Of a stretch of DNA of 64,000 bases, positions 16,951-25,649 are shown one piece after another. A program made the position numbers and the translations under genes. Source of the stretch: Candidatus Binatia bacterium (GTDB lineage: Bacteria; Vulcanimicrobiota; Vulcanimicrobiia; Vulcanimicrobiales; Vulcanimicrobiaceae); NCBI GenBank assembly GCA_035541935.1, contig DATKMJ010000033.1, positions 1 through 64,000 on the forward strand, in the 5' to 3' direction. Each line of letters begins with the position of its first letter. Positions within the stretch are counted from its first letter, which is position 1. The notes beneath the pieces were generated by a model that saw only the letters and a program-made list of their open reading frames with translations, was not told the origin of the DNA and ran no database searches.

Positions 16951-17649
16951 CTACGCCTTGTCATCCCCAAAGAGCGCCGGGTAGATGAGCCCCGCTAGGC
17001 CGCCGCCGATGAGCGGCGCCACCCAGAATAGCCAGAGTTGCGATAGTTCCGCGGCTCCCGCGAAGATCGCGGGCCCGGTGCTGCGCGCCGGGTTCACCGA
17101 CGTGTTGTCGATCGGAATGCTGATGAGATGGATGAGCGTGAGGACCAATCCGATCGCGATACCCGCGAAGCCGGCGGGCGCGCGTTTATCCGTGGCGCCC
17201 AAGATCACCATGAGGAAGACGAACGTGCAGACGATCTCCGTGACGAGCGCCGCGCCCATCGAGTAGCCGCCGGGCGAGAGCGAATCGTAGCCATTGCTCG
17301 CGAACTGACCGGGCGTAAAGCCGGCCTTGCCGCTCGCGATCCAGTAGAGGACGGCCGCCGCGGCGATCGCCCCGATCACTTGCGCGACGATGTACGGCAG
17401 GACGTCCTTGGCCGGGAATCGCTTGCCGAGCCAAAGGCCGACGGTTACCGCGGGGTTGATGTGACATCCCGAGATCGGTCCGATCGTATAGACCATCGTC
17501 AAGAGCGTCAATCCGAAGGCGAGCGCGACGCCGGCGAATCCGATGCCGAGCGTCGGGAAGGCGGCCGAGATCACCGCGCTGCCGCAGCCGCCGAAAACGA
17601 GCCAAAACGTGCCGAGAAGCTCGGCTGAAAATCGCTTTGAAAGTGCCAT
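16951..17649 (-). CDS. aqpZ: aquaporin Z
   Basis: A 232-residue MIP-family channel, the same size as E. coli AqpZ. Both NPA boxes are present: [18 protein letters not shown] in the first half and [15 protein letters not shown] in the second, with six flanking helices. The selectivity-filter region TSVNPARS, with the arginine after the second NPA, indicates a water-selective channel rather than a glycerol facilitator. I chose the ATG at 17649 (MALSKRF) because the first helix starts there, although the frame stays open upstream. The gene is convergent with the Vgb-like gene and divergent from the OsmC-like gene. Confidence 0.93.
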   Translation of the reverse strand: MALSKRFSAELLGTFWLVFGGCGSAVISAAFPTLGIGFAGVALAFGLTLLTMVYTIGPISGCHINPAVTVGLWLGKRFPAKDVLPYIVAQVIGAIAAAAVLYWIASGKAGFTPGQFASNGYDSLSPGGYSMGAALVTEIVCTFVFLMVILGATDKRAPAGFAGIAIGLVLTLIHLISIPIDNTSVNPARSTGPAIFAGAAELSQLWLFWVAPLIGGGLAGLIYPALFGDDKA

Positions 17650-17735
17650 GGGCCCTAGTTGACTGGCTCGCGGCGGCGGTCCTGCGCTCGCTTCTCTTGC
17701 TCCCGATACGAGGGCGAATGATATGATGACGGTTC

Positions 17736-18215
17736 TTGGAGGGCAGAGCGCTGAAGAGGCACGCATACGCTACGCGGGTCCGTTGGACGGCGGCCGGCGG
17801 CGAGGGGACGAAGACCTATCGCAGCTACTCGCGCGACCACGCCATCGCCGCCGAGGGCAAGCCGGAGATCCCGGCGTCGAGCGACCCGGCTTTTCGCGGC
17901 AGCGCCTCTCGGTATAACCCCGAAGAGTTGCTCGTCGCGAGTCTCTCCTCGTGCCACCTGCTCTGGTATCTGCATCTCTGTTCCGTCAACGGGGTCAGCG
18001 TTCTCGAGTATTGCGACGATGCGACCGGCGAGATGGAGGAGCGAGAAGACGGAACGGCCGAGTTCGCGCGCGTCGAATTGCGGCCGATCGTGACGATCGC
18101 CCCGGGCTGCGATCGCGAACGCGCGCTAGCGCTCCATCACGACGCGCACGATCTCTGCTTTATCGCGCGTTCGGTAAAGTTTCCGGTCGTCGTCGAACCT
18201 TTCGTGTCATCCTGA
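17736..18215 (+). CDS. OsmC/Ohr-family protein
   Basis: A protein of up to 159 residues with the OsmC fold signature: [20 protein letters not shown] (redox cysteine in SSC) and the second cysteine in [15 protein letters not shown]. OsmC/Ohr proteins reduce organic hydroperoxides; this one is closest in layout to the YhfA-like subgroup, so the substrate is uncertain. The TTG at 17736 is the only standard start, but it overlaps the GGAGGG ribosome-binding site (17738-17743). Homologues begin at KRHAY, which here is preceded by CTG at 17751 with ideal spacing, so a CTG start is plausible. The stop codon TGA lies inside a dispersed repeat (18205-18226). Confidence 0.8.
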   Translation: MEGRALKRHAYATRVRWTAAGGEGTKTYRSYSRDHAIAAEGKPEIPASSDPAFRGSASRYNPEELLVASLSSCHLLWYLHLCSVNGVSVLEYCDDATGEMEEREDGTAEFARVELRPIVTIAPGCDRERALALHHDAHDLCFIARSVKFPVVVEPFVSS

Positions 18216-18226
18216 GCCTGTCGAAG
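18205..18226. repeat. single copy of the dispersed CCTGAGC...TCGAAG repeat
   Basis: The sequence TGTCATCCTGAGCCTGTCGA and the following AG is a variant of the element arrayed at 31930-32157 and 32510-32694. Here it supplies the last two serine codons and TGA stop of the OsmC-like gene, and lies 4 bases short of the stop codon of the convergent phosphoesterase gene at 18231. Confidence 0.75.
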
Positions 18227-18230
18227 TACA

Positions 18231-19643
18231 CTACTCGTTGTCGACGGGTTCGTCCGACGGCGGTTCGTGAATGTAGCGCGACATCGGATATTTCGAGCCG
18301 ATCGGGGTGAACGGGCGCGGGGACTGCGTGAAATCGAAGGCGTCGTCGAGGCTCGCCGCGCGGCCGTCCGTATAACCCTTTGACGTCGGCCCGATGCTGC
18401 CGGCTGGAATGCCGTAGACCTCTTCGATGAACCGCAAGATGCTGCCGTACTCGTACTGGACGTGCGAAACGTAGCCCTGTTTTGCATAGGGCGAGATGAT
18501 GAGGCACGGAACGCGAATGCCGAGGCCGCGATAATCCGGTTGCGGCGGCGCGGCGTTATCGTAAAATCCGCCCCAGTCGTCCCAGACGACGATGATCGCG
18601 CTCGTAGGCCAGTACGAGCTCTCGCCGACCGCGTTGACGACCGAAGCGACCCATGACGGGCCGGCGTCGCCGTGGTACGCGGGGTGATCCGAGTCCGCGT
18701 GGCTCGGCGTCACCCAGTCGACCGAGGCCAACTGACCGTTCTGCGCGTCTGTTAGAACCGTCGTCTGAGGCGCGACGACGTTCCCCGTCCAGTCGGAGCC
18801 GTAGCGAACGTACTTGATCGCCTCAAACGGCTCCCACATCCCGCCGTCGAGCACCTTCGTTGCATAGATCTTCCACGAGACGCCGGCGCCGTCGAGCACT
18901 TGGGCGATCGTATTGAACTGATCGAAGCACGGGAACGGTCCGGTGTAGTGAACGTGCCGATTCGGCGTGAGATAATCGCTCTTCGTTCCCGGAGGCGCGT
19001 CGCAATCGTCGGGCGCCTTCGACGGGAAGTTCACCTCGGCTTGGTTGGGGAGTTTGATATCGTCCGTGCCCGCGATCAGCGTGAGATGACCGGTGAAGCT
19101 GCCGCCGAACTCGGTCGGAAACATCTCGTCGGCGAGCACGTACTGCTGCGCCATCGTCCAATACGGTTGAATGTCGGCCCGATCGATGTAGTCGTAGGCC
19201 TCGTACTGACCGTTCTTAGTACCGTACTTGGTGAAGCCGTCCATCTGGCCTTTGTTCCAATCAACCATGGACGACGTCCAGTTATGCTGCAGGTCGGGAT
19301 TGTTCTTAAACGTGTCTTGATGGAGCGCGACGAGCTGATCGCCTGGAGGGCAAGCCGACGTCGTAAGCCGGCGTATCGCCCGCGCTTTGCCCGGCGGCGG
19401 CGAGGCGCATCCCGTCAGCGGCGCATTCGCTCCGGGATAGCCGGCGAAGAAATTTTCAAAGCTCCGATTCTCTTGAATGATGACGATGACGTGCGAGAGG
19501 TATTGGCTCGCCGACGATCGGTGAAATCCGGCCGGCGGCATCGCGCCGGGCGCGCCGCTTGGCTGCTGCCAGCTGCACGCAGCGAGCGTGAAAGCGGCCG
19601 CCGCGCAGACGCCGAACCCACAGCGACCGAAGCCCTGACTCAT
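18231..19643 (-). CDS. PF04185 phosphoesterase lipoprotein (second paralogue)
   Basis: A 470-residue exported protein with a lipoprotein signal (TLAACSWQ). It carries the family motifs LSHVIVIIQENRSFENFFAG, GSFTGHLTLIAGTDD, SHADSDHPAYHGDAGPSWVA and [16 protein letters not shown]. The internal aspartates and histidines are the metal and nucleophile contacts of PF04185 phosphatases and phospholipases. It is similar in length and motif order to the gene at 8154 (both have the 'CDAPPGTK' and 'GPFPC' segments), which suggests a lineage-specific duplication. It is divergent from the third paralogue at 19782 across about 140 bases, so both may share a control region. Confidence 0.85.
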   Translation of the reverse strand: MSQGFGRCGFGVCAAAAFTLAACSWQQPSGAPGAMPPAGFHRSSASQYLSHVIVIIQENRSFENFFAGYPGANAPLTGCASPPPGKARAIRRLTTSACPPGDQLVALHQDTFKNNPDLQHNWTSSMVDWNKGQMDGFTKYGTKNGQYEAYDYIDRADIQPYWTMAQQYVLADEMFPTEFGGSFTGHLTLIAGTDDIKLPNQAEVNFPSKAPDDCDAPPGTKSDYLTPNRHVHYTGPFPCFDQFNTIAQVLDGAGVSWKIYATKVLDGGMWEPFEAIKYVRYGSDWTGNVVAPQTTVLTDAQNGQLASVDWVTPSHADSDHPAYHGDAGPSWVASVVNAVGESSYWPTSAIIVVWDDWGGFYDNAAPPQPDYRGLGIRVPCLIISPYAKQGYVSHVQYEYGSILRFIEEVYGIPAGSIGPTSKGYTDGRAASLDDAFDFTQSPRPFTPIGSKYPMSRYIHEPPSDEPVDNE

Positions 19644-19781
19644 AAATCTGCCCTGCCTCCTAGAAGCGCGAGGTTGATGGGCGCGTAGCTTCGTCGCCCT
19701 GTGCGAGGTCTCTTACCGTCGAAAGCGCGGCCTCCGATTTATGAGGGAGGCGGGCTCGGCGGGGCCGCGGAAACGGTCGCC

Positions 19782-21131
19782 ATGATTCCGCGGTTCGCTG
19801 CAGCACTCGCGCTGCTTGCGGTCGCCGGTTGCGCCGGCGCATCGCAATCGTTGCCGTACATGCGGAGCGACGCCGCGTTTCGCGCCGTCAACGCGACGGG
19901 AGCCGGAAAGATCGAGCACGTGATCTACATCGTGCAAGAGAACCGCAGCTTCGACAATCTCTTCCAAGGCTACAAGGGGGCCGACACCGTCTCGAGCGGC
20001 AAGAACTCGAACGGCCAGACGATCGCGCTCCAGCCGGTCTCGCTCTCGACCGTCTACATCATCGACCACTCGGCGTATGCAATGTTCTCCGCGTGCAACG
20101 GAACGGGAAGCCTGCCGGGCACCGATTGTCAGATGAACGGGTTCAACAACGAAGGGGCGTACGGAGGGCCCGCAAACCCCGAGTACGTTTACGTGCCGCA
20201 CAGCGAGTCCAAGCCGTACTTCGACATGGCGCGCGAATGGGTCGTCGGCGACCGGATGTTTCAGTCGCAACTCGACGAGAGCTTCGTCGCGCACCAGTAC
20301 GTGATCGCGGCACAAGCGCAGGGCAGCGACGACCTTCCCTACGGCCCGCTCTGGGGCTGTGCCGGCGGACCGGGCGACACCGTCGCGACGATCACGCAGA
20401 ATCGCAATCCAGACGGACCGCGGCAGCAGGCTTGCTTCGACTACCAGACGCTCGGCGACGAGCTCGACAACGCCGGCCTATCGTGGCGCTTCTACGCGCC
20501 GCACTACGGAGACGACGCCGGCGGAAACGGCGGCACGTGGTCGGCCTATCAGGCCGTGAGACATATCTTCTACGGGCACGATTGGAAGAAAGACGTCGTT
20601 TCGCCGAACTGGAAGTTCATCACCGACGTGCGCAAAGGGTACCTCGCGAACTTCACGTGGATCACGCCCGAGTGCGCGGAGTCGGATCACCTCGAGTGCG
20701 GCGGCGGCTACGGCCCGTCGTGGGTCTCGGCAATCGTCGATACCGTCGGCGCGAGCAAGTTTTGGGACTCGACCGCGATCTTCGTGCAGTGGGACGATTG
20801 GGGCGGTTTCTACGATCACGTCGCGCCGCCGTACGAGGATTACGACAGCGTCGGCTTCCGCGTACCTTTACTCGTCATCTCGCCGTACGCGAAGAAGCAT
20901 CACGTCTCGAAGGTACAGTACGAGACGGCCAGCGTGTTGCGATTCGCCGAGGATCTCTTCGGCCTATCGCAACTCTCTGCGGCGGACGCTCGCGCAACCT
21001 CGCCCGCCGCCGATTGCTTCGACTTCTCGAAGAAGCCGCGCCCGTTCGTGAAGATCGCCGCCCCGTATCCGCCGAAGTTTTTCATCGGCCACCGCTTCGA
21101 TAACAGCTACTTCGCGCCCGACTACGAATGA
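19782..21131 (+). CDS. PF04185 phosphoesterase lipoprotein (third paralogue)
   Basis: A 449-residue exported protein with lipobox VAGCAGA. Family motifs are [54 protein letters not shown] and [16 protein letters not shown]. Compared with the other two copies it lacks the Cys-rich insert after the first motif and has its own Cys pairs ([14 protein letters not shown]), so it is the most divergent of the three. Extracytoplasmic phosphoester hydrolysis is the expected role. I set the start at the ATG at 19782 where the signal peptide begins rather than the earlier in-frame ATG at 19701. It ends 12 bases before the convergent YceI-like gene. Confidence 0.85.
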   Translation: MIPRFAAALALLAVAGCAGASQSLPYMRSDAAFRAVNATGAGKIEHVIYIVQENRSFDNLFQGYKGADTVSSGKNSNGQTIALQPVSLSTVYIIDHSAYAMFSACNGTGSLPGTDCQMNGFNNEGAYGGPANPEYVYVPHSESKPYFDMAREWVVGDRMFQSQLDESFVAHQYVIAAQAQGSDDLPYGPLWGCAGGPGDTVATITQNRNPDGPRQQACFDYQTLGDELDNAGLSWRFYAPHYGDDAGGNGGTWSAYQAVRHIFYGHDWKKDVVSPNWKFITDVRKGYLANFTWITPECAESDHLECGGGYGPSWVSAIVDTVGASKFWDSTAIFVQWDDWGGFYDHVAPPYEDYDSVGFRVPLLVISPYAKKHHVSKVQYETASVLRFAEDLFGLSQLSAADARATSPAADCFDFSKKPRPFVKIAAPYPPKFFIGHRFDNSYFAPDYE

Positions 21132-21142
21132 CGCAGGCGGTG

Positions 21143-21688
21143 CTACTTCTGCAGCACCGCCTGGACCTCGAGCTCGATGCGGATGTCGTCGCCGACCACC
21201 ACGCCGCCGGTTTCGAGCGCGGCGTTCCACGTGAGGCCGAAGTCCTTTCGGTTGATCGTCGTCGAGGCGCTGTAGCCGATGCGCTGACCGCCCCACGGAT
21301 CGGGCGACCGGCCTTCGAACGCGGCCTCGAGTGCGACTTCGCGCGTTACGCCGTGAATCGTAAGGTTGCCGTGAACGGTAAAATCGCCGGGATCGCCCTC
21401 GATGCGCGTGCTGACGAACTCGATCTCCGGATACTTCTCAACCTCGAAGAAGTCGGCCGACTTTAAGTGCGCGTCGCGCTGGGGTTCCCTGGTATCGATC
21501 GTCGTGGCGTCAATGCGCGCCGCAACGGCGCTCGGAACGTCGCTGCCGGCCGGAATCTCGATCGAGCCGGCTACGCCGCCGAACCTGCCGCGTACCTTCG
21601 TGATCATCAGGTGGCGGACGACGAACTCGACCGTCGTGTGGGCCGGGTCTATGGCGTAGGTGGTCTTCTCGGCGATCTGGGTGCCCAT
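21143..21688 (-). CDS. YceI-family lipid-binding protein
   Basis: A 181-residue lipocalin-like protein of the YceI family. The signature DPAHTTVEFVVRHLMITKVR, then KSADFFEVEKYPEIEFVST and GNLTIHGVTREVALEA, and the C-terminal INRKDFGLTWN are all present. YceI proteins bind polyisoprenoids in an extended hydrophobic barrel. No signal peptide is visible, so this member is likely cytoplasmic. The gene is divergent from the HxlR-type regulator across 116 bases containing inverted-repeat operators, so the regulator probably controls it. Confidence 0.88.
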   Translation of the reverse strand: MGTQIAEKTTYAIDPAHTTVEFVVRHLMITKVRGRFGGVAGSIEIPAGSDVPSAVAARIDATTIDTREPQRDAHLKSADFFEVEKYPEIEFVSTRIEGDPGDFTVHGNLTIHGVTREVALEAAFEGRSPDPWGGQRIGYSASTTINRKDFGLTWNAALETGGVVVGDDIRIELEVQAVLQK

Positions 21689-21730
21689 TCGTATCTCCTT
21701 GCCGCCTTGTCCGCGGCGGCGTTGTGTGGT

Positions 21731-21802
21731 AAAGTTGCAATAGTAACTTTTTCATACCAACATGCCTAACGCAAGTAGGCACCCGAAAGTGGTATAGTAA
21801 CC
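21731..21802. promoter_or_regulatory. candidate HxlR operator region
   Basis: Within the divergent intergenic region there is the inverted repeat AAAGTT/AACTTT (21731-21736 and 21745-21750, 8-base spacer). The octamer ATAGTAAC occurs twice, at 21740-21747 and 21794-21801; the second lies in GGTATAGTAACC just before the regulator start. AT-rich dyads with a GTAAC half are typical of HxlR-type operators, which suggests autoregulation plus control of the YceI-like gene. This is read by eye. Confidence 0.45.
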
Positions 21803-21804
21803 TA

Positions 21805-22182
21805 ATGGTAACTGCTGAACTAGAACCGAAGGCTCCGGCCTTCGAGCGCCACTGCCCGATTCGGCTCGTGCTCGATCGCATTGCCGACAAGTGGACGGTC
21901 ATGATGATGAGCCTGCTCGCCGACGGCAAGCCGCGACGCTTCAACGATCTCCGCCGCAACGTCGAGGGCATCTCGCAGAAGATGCTGACGCAGACGTTGC
22001 GCGACTTGGAGCGCGACGGTCTCGTTGTGCGGACGGTCTACGCCCAGGTTCCCCCGAGAGTGGAGTATGCACTGACGCCGCTCGGCATAACGCTCTGCGG
22101 CCCAATCGGTGAACTCGGCGAATGGGCGGTCGCGCACGTCGACGAAATCAAACGAGCGCAAGCGAAATTCGACGCCCGTTAG
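21805..22182 (+). CDS. HxlR-family winged-helix transcriptional regulator
   Basis: A 125-residue MarR-like winged-helix protein of the HxlR family. The conserved start 'CPI..VLD.I..KWT..ML..L' is visible as HCPIRLVLDRIADKWTVMMM, followed by RRFNDLRRNVEGISQKMLTQTLRDLERDGLVVRTVY, the recognition helix and wing. The family cysteine (Cys15 in HCPI), which serves as a redox or aldehyde sensor in several members (HypR, YodB), is present. HxlR proteins usually control a divergent neighbour, here the YceI-family gene. Confidence 0.9.
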   Translation: MVTAELEPKAPAFERHCPIRLVLDRIADKWTVMMMSLLADGKPRRFNDLRRNVEGISQKMLTQTLRDLERDGLVVRTVYAQVPPRVEYALTPLGITLCGPIGELGEWAVAHVDEIKRAQAKFDAR

Positions 22183-22263
22183 CGTTGCGGGAACGGCCCA
22201 CGGCCAACGCCAGAGCGAGCGCGATTTCTTTGCGCATAGCGGTCCAGGTTGGGTGAGGGAAGT

Positions 22264-22617
22264 TGGTGGAGCTGTCGGGGTACTGCCCCCCGAGTCCAAG
22301 AAACCTGACCGGCGCGTTCTCCAGGCTCAGCTTCGAATTTGTCTTGATCGAACGTACGCCTCGAAGCGTGGCTTACCGTCCGCTGCAGATCCTTGTTCTC
22401 GCACGAGCGTCGAATCACGCACCCGTGCCAGCCCGAGTTGATGACCGGAGGGCAGAGTGGTTCGGGCCGACTCTCTGCGTCCGGTGACTAGCCTAGATTA
22501 GGCAGCCAGTGCGTATTCGTTGTTGGCAGATATTGCCGTTGCGATCGTTTTAGGAGGGCTCGCAACTCCGCCTGCTGACGCCGACCACGGTCCTCTTGTC
22601 GAACCTATTTCAGCCCC
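22264..22617 (-). ncRNA. ssrA: tmRNA (ssrA)
   Basis: Read on the minus strand, the RNA begins GGGGCTGAAATAGGTTCGAC and ends CAGCTCCACCA. The 5' GGGGCUG and 3' CAGCUCC pair as a 7-bp acceptor stem with encoded CCA, as expected for a one-piece tmRNA of about 354 nt. An internal frame ends in the degradation tag ATAISANNEYALAA followed by TAA at 22500-22498; the ALAA ending is the proteolysis signal recognised by ClpXP. tmRNA with SmpB rescues stalled ribosomes. The T-arm loop reads GGCAGTA between TCGGGG and CCCCGA, unlike the usual TTCRANY loop. An extended -10 promoter precedes it. Confidence 0.9.
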
Positions 22618-22633
22618 AAGACCAATTATAACA
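22618..22633 (-). promoter_or_regulatory. extended -10 promoter of ssrA
   Basis: On the minus strand TGTTATAAT ends 8 bases before the first G of the tmRNA: TATAAT occupies 22630-22625 and is preceded by TGT, an extended -10. No good -35 hexamer is seen 16-18 bases upstream, which an extended -10 can offset. Confidence 0.65.
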
Positions 22634-22689
22634 CAAGCGCCGGCCCCCGGGATTCACGGCGGCCGGCGCTCGTACTCTCCGGGCCGGCC

Positions 22690-23067
22690 CTACGCGGAGG
22701 CCGCCTTCGGTTCCATCATCATCGCGACCAGCGTGCCGATCACCATGATGACCACGGCTCCGATCAGGTCCGCCAGCCAACTCCCGTCGACGTTCGGGGC
22801 CCAATGGACCGCGATAGCCAGTAAGACCCAGTTGATGACCACTTGAAAGAGCCCGTGCGTGAGCCACGTGATCGGAAACGAGATCAACCGGAGAATCGGT
22901 CCGATCAGCATGTTCACGATGCCGAAGATAACCGCAAGCCAAAAGATCGTCCAGAACCCGTATGCGCCGAATCCCGTGGCCCCAGCGTGATTGTGGAAGC
23001 CCGGTACGAGTGAGATTACGAGCCATAAAACGACGGCATTGACGATGAAGCGGAGTAGCAGATGCAT
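22690..23067 (-). CDS. phage holin family 4 / YvlD-like membrane protein
   Basis: A 125-residue protein with four hydrophobic helices and the family motif FGIVNMLIGPILRLISFPIT, then WLTHGLFQVVINWVLLAIAV. This is the Mycobacterial-type 4-TM 'holin' family (PF04020), which is chromosomal and widespread; a true phage lysis role is not supported and the function is unknown. The ATG at 23067 comes one base after the TAG of uvrC, with an AGGAGAAT site inside the uvrC stop region, so it is translated as the last gene of the ClpN-DedA-uvrC run. Confidence 0.8.
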   Translation of the reverse strand: MHLLLRFIVNAVVLWLVISLVPGFHNHAGATGFGAYGFWTIFWLAVIFGIVNMLIGPILRLISFPITWLTHGLFQVVINWVLLAIAVHWAPNVDGSWLADLIGAVVIMVIGTLVAMMMEPKAASA

Positions 23068-23068
23068 T

Positions 23069-25027
23069 CTATTCTCCTAGTGCAGCCTTGACGCGCGACG
23101 CCAGTTCCGGCGTCATCCCCTTTACTGCAACGATCTCATCGAGACTAGCCCTCTTGACCGCTGCCACTGACCCGAAGGCCGCTAGTATTCGCTTCTTGCG
23201 AACCGGCCCTATACCTTCGAGCGAGTCGAGCGCGGACTGCATCATGGATTTCGAGCGCCTCTGTCGATGGTAGGTCACGGCGAAACGATGCGCCTCATCG
23301 CGAACGCGCTGTATGAGGTGCAAGCCGGGGGAGTTCGGCGGCAGGACGATCGGCTCGGACTGATGCGGCAGGTAGAGCCACTCGTGCTCTTTCGCCAATC
23401 CGGCAACGGCGAGGCCGGTCATGTCGAGATCCTCGAGCACCTCGACGACCGCGCTGAGCTGCCCCTTGCCCCCGTCGATCAATAGCAAATCGGGCTTCTT
23501 GTTAAATTTCTCTCTCTTCGCGAGCTCTCGCTCCATCGGCGTCTCGGTGCGATCGGTCTCGCGACGCAGATAGCGCAGGCGGCGCCGCAGCGTCTCCTGC
23601 ATCATCGCGAAGTCGTTCGGCCCGCGGTCGTATTGGATTTTGAACTTGCGGTACTCGCTCTTCTTCGCCCGGCCTTCGACGAAGACGACCATCGAGGCGA
23701 CCGGGTTCGTCCCCTGGATGTTCGAAACGTCGTAGCACTCGATGCGATGCGGCGGCTCGGGCAGCTCGAGCGCGTCGGCGAGATCGGTGAGCGAACGCGC
23801 CTGCGCCGTCTCTTGCACCTCTTGGTGCGCCAAGTAGGCCTTGAGGTTCTGTTCCGCGTTCCTCGCGACGAGACGCATGTACTCGGCGCGCGCGCCGCGC
23901 TGCGGCTGGAGAATTCGTACGCGCTGACCCTTGACGCTCGAAAGCCAAGATTCGATCGTCTCTCGTTCTTCGGGAAGCGCCGCGACGAGGATCTCCTTCG
24001 GAACCGCGGCGGCCGCCGCGCGAGCCGTCGAACGGCGCGTTTCGGGGACGGGAGCCTGGTTGTCGCGCGCGACGCGCGCGGGCGAGAGCGCTTTTTCCTC
24101 CGGCGCCGCGGCCGTGCGCGCCGTGTAGAACTGCTTGAGAAACTCTCCCGTGAGCACCGCGTCGGATTGTTCGTAGACGCCGTCGAGAACGAAGTACTCC
24201 TGCCCGATGAGCTTGCCCCCGCGCACGAGGAAGACTTGCATGCACGCCTGTCCCTGCGCGCGCGCGATCGCGACGAGGTCCATGTCGAGGCGCGACTTCC
24301 AAACGACTTTCTGGCCTTCGGTGACGCGCCGTACGCGGACGATCCGGTCGCGCAGACGCGCGGCCGCCTCGAAGTTGAAATGCTCGGCAGCTTCGGTCAT
24401 CTCGTGCTGGAGGCGCGCGAGCAGCGATTCCTGCTTGCCCTCGAGGAAGAGCGTCACCTCATCGATGGTGCGGTCGTATTCTTCTTCCGTCTGATACGCG
24501 ACGCACGGCGCCAGGCACCGCTTGATGTGATACTGCAGGCAGGGCCGCTTGCGCCGCCCGTCGATCGGCTCGCGGCAGGTGCGCAAGGGAAAGACGAGCC
24601 GCACGAGGTCGATCAGCTCTCGAAGGCCGTGCGCGTTCGTATAAGGACCGAAGTAGCGGGCGCCGTCGTTTCGCACGAAACGGGTGAAGACGACGCGCGG
24701 AAACGGTTCGTTCGTTACCTTTAAATATGGGTAGCGCTTGTCGTCGCGCAGCCTCACGTTGAAGGGCGGCTGATGGCGCTTGATGAGGTTCGCTTCGAGA
24801 ATCAGGGCCTCGATCTCGTTCGTGACGACGATCGTTCGCACGTCGGCGACCCGCTCGACCATCGCGGCGGTCCGCGTGTGGTGCGCCGCGCCCTCTTGGA
24901 AGTACGACCGTACGCGCGAGCGCAGGGAGATCGCCTTTCCGATATAGAGAATCTCGTCGTCGCGCCCAACCATCATATAGACGCCCGGCGCGTCCGGGAT
25001 CTGTGCGAGCCGTGCGGCGAGCGTCAC
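23069..25027 (-). CDS. uvrC: excinuclease ABC subunit C
   Basis: A 652-residue UvrC with all domains in order. The GIY-YIG nuclease (residues about 8-95: PDAPGVYMMVGRDDEILYIG and KAISLRSRVRSYF) makes the 3' incision. It is followed by the Cys-rich linker PCLQYHIKRCLAPCVAY, a UVR UvrB-binding motif near residue 200 (MTEAAEHFNFEAAARLRDRI), the RNase H-like endonuclease with IECYDVSNIQGTNPVASMVV and LLIDGGKGQLSAV for the 5' incision, and C-terminal helix-hairpin-helix motifs (LEGIGPVRKKRIL). It acts in nucleotide excision repair with UvrAB. The start GTG at 25027 overlaps the DedA stop by 4 bases (GTGA). Confidence 0.95.
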   Translation of the reverse strand: MTLAARLAQIPDAPGVYMMVGRDDEILYIGKAISLRSRVRSYFQEGAAHHTRTAAMVERVADVRTIVVTNEIEALILEANLIKRHQPPFNVRLRDDKRYPYLKVTNEPFPRVVFTRFVRNDGARYFGPYTNAHGLRELIDLVRLVFPLRTCREPIDGRRKRPCLQYHIKRCLAPCVAYQTEEEYDRTIDEVTLFLEGKQESLLARLQHEMTEAAEHFNFEAAARLRDRIVRVRRVTEGQKVVWKSRLDMDLVAIARAQGQACMQVFLVRGGKLIGQEYFVLDGVYEQSDAVLTGEFLKQFYTARTAAAPEEKALSPARVARDNQAPVPETRRSTARAAAAAVPKEILVAALPEERETIESWLSSVKGQRVRILQPQRGARAEYMRLVARNAEQNLKAYLAHQEVQETAQARSLTDLADALELPEPPHRIECYDVSNIQGTNPVASMVVFVEGRAKKSEYRKFKIQYDRGPNDFAMMQETLRRRLRYLRRETDRTETPMERELAKREKFNKKPDLLLIDGGKGQLSAVVEVLEDLDMTGLAVAGLAKEHEWLYLPHQSEPIVLPPNSPGLHLIQRVRDEAHRFAVTYHRQRRSKSMMQSALDSLEGIGPVRKKRILAAFGSVAAVKRASLDEIVAVKGMTPELASRVKAALGE

Positions 25028-25641
25028 CCCGCGCCTGCGGGACGCGCCCGCTTCCGCATGACGACGACCGTCGCGACAACCGCGACGACCGCGACGCCCA
25101 AGACGACGAATCCGCCGCGGCGCAGCAGCGGGAGCACTGCGTCTATGTGCGCGCCGAGCGCGCCGCCGAGCAGCACCAAGAACGTGCAGAATATCAGCGA
25201 GCCGAGGAACGTCCAGAGATAGAAGAGCGCGAGGTTCATCTCGGCGATGCCGGCCGGGATCGCCACGACGCCGCGCAGCACCGGGAGAAAGCGGCAGACG
25301 AAGATCGTAAAGGTCCCCCACCGCTCGAAGAAGCCGTGCATTCGCATCAGGCGATCGTGCGTCAGGTGAACGTACTTTCCGTATCGCTCGATCAATGGAA
25401 AACCGCCGAATCTCCCGATCGCGTAGCCGATCGAGCCGCCGGCAAGCTCGCCGGCCAAGGAGACGAGGATCGTCAGCCACAGGCTGCTCAAATGGCCCGT
25501 CGTCGTGAGCGCGCCCGCCAGCGGCAGGATGATCTCGGTTCCGACCGGGAGCCCCAGATTCCCCAACGCCAGGCCTGCAAAGAGTCCCGCATAGCCGTAG
25601 TGATCGATGAGCGCGACGATGGCTTGCTGCAGGTGCTCCAC
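25024..25641 (-). CDS. DedA-family membrane protein
   Basis: A 205-residue DedA/SNARE-associated protein with about five hydrophobic segments. The conserved motifs are NLGLPVGTEIILPLAGAL (re-entrant region with the acidic residue), GYAIGRFGG and the arginine-rich FVCRFLPVLRGVVAIPAG. DedA proteins act in envelope homeostasis; several are undecaprenyl-phosphate or phospholipid translocases. The start is GTG at 25641, 8 bases after the ClpN-domain gene, and the stop overlaps the uvrC start (GTGA). Location in one operon with uvrC has no known functional reason. Confidence 0.9.
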   Translation of the reverse strand: MEHLQQAIVALIDHYGYAGLFAGLALGNLGLPVGTEIILPLAGALTTTGHLSSLWLTILVSLAGELAGGSIGYAIGRFGGFPLIERYGKYVHLTHDRLMRMHGFFERWGTFTIFVCRFLPVLRGVVAIPAGIAEMNLALFYLWTFLGSLIFCTFLVLLGGALGAHIDAVLPLLRRGGFVVLGVAVVAVVATVVVMRKRARPAGAG

Positions 25642-25649
25642 CAGGGTCG

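Noticed and set aside
22690-23067. Prophage holin/lysis cassette
   Set aside because: The holin-like gene is a common chromosomal family and no other phage gene is near.
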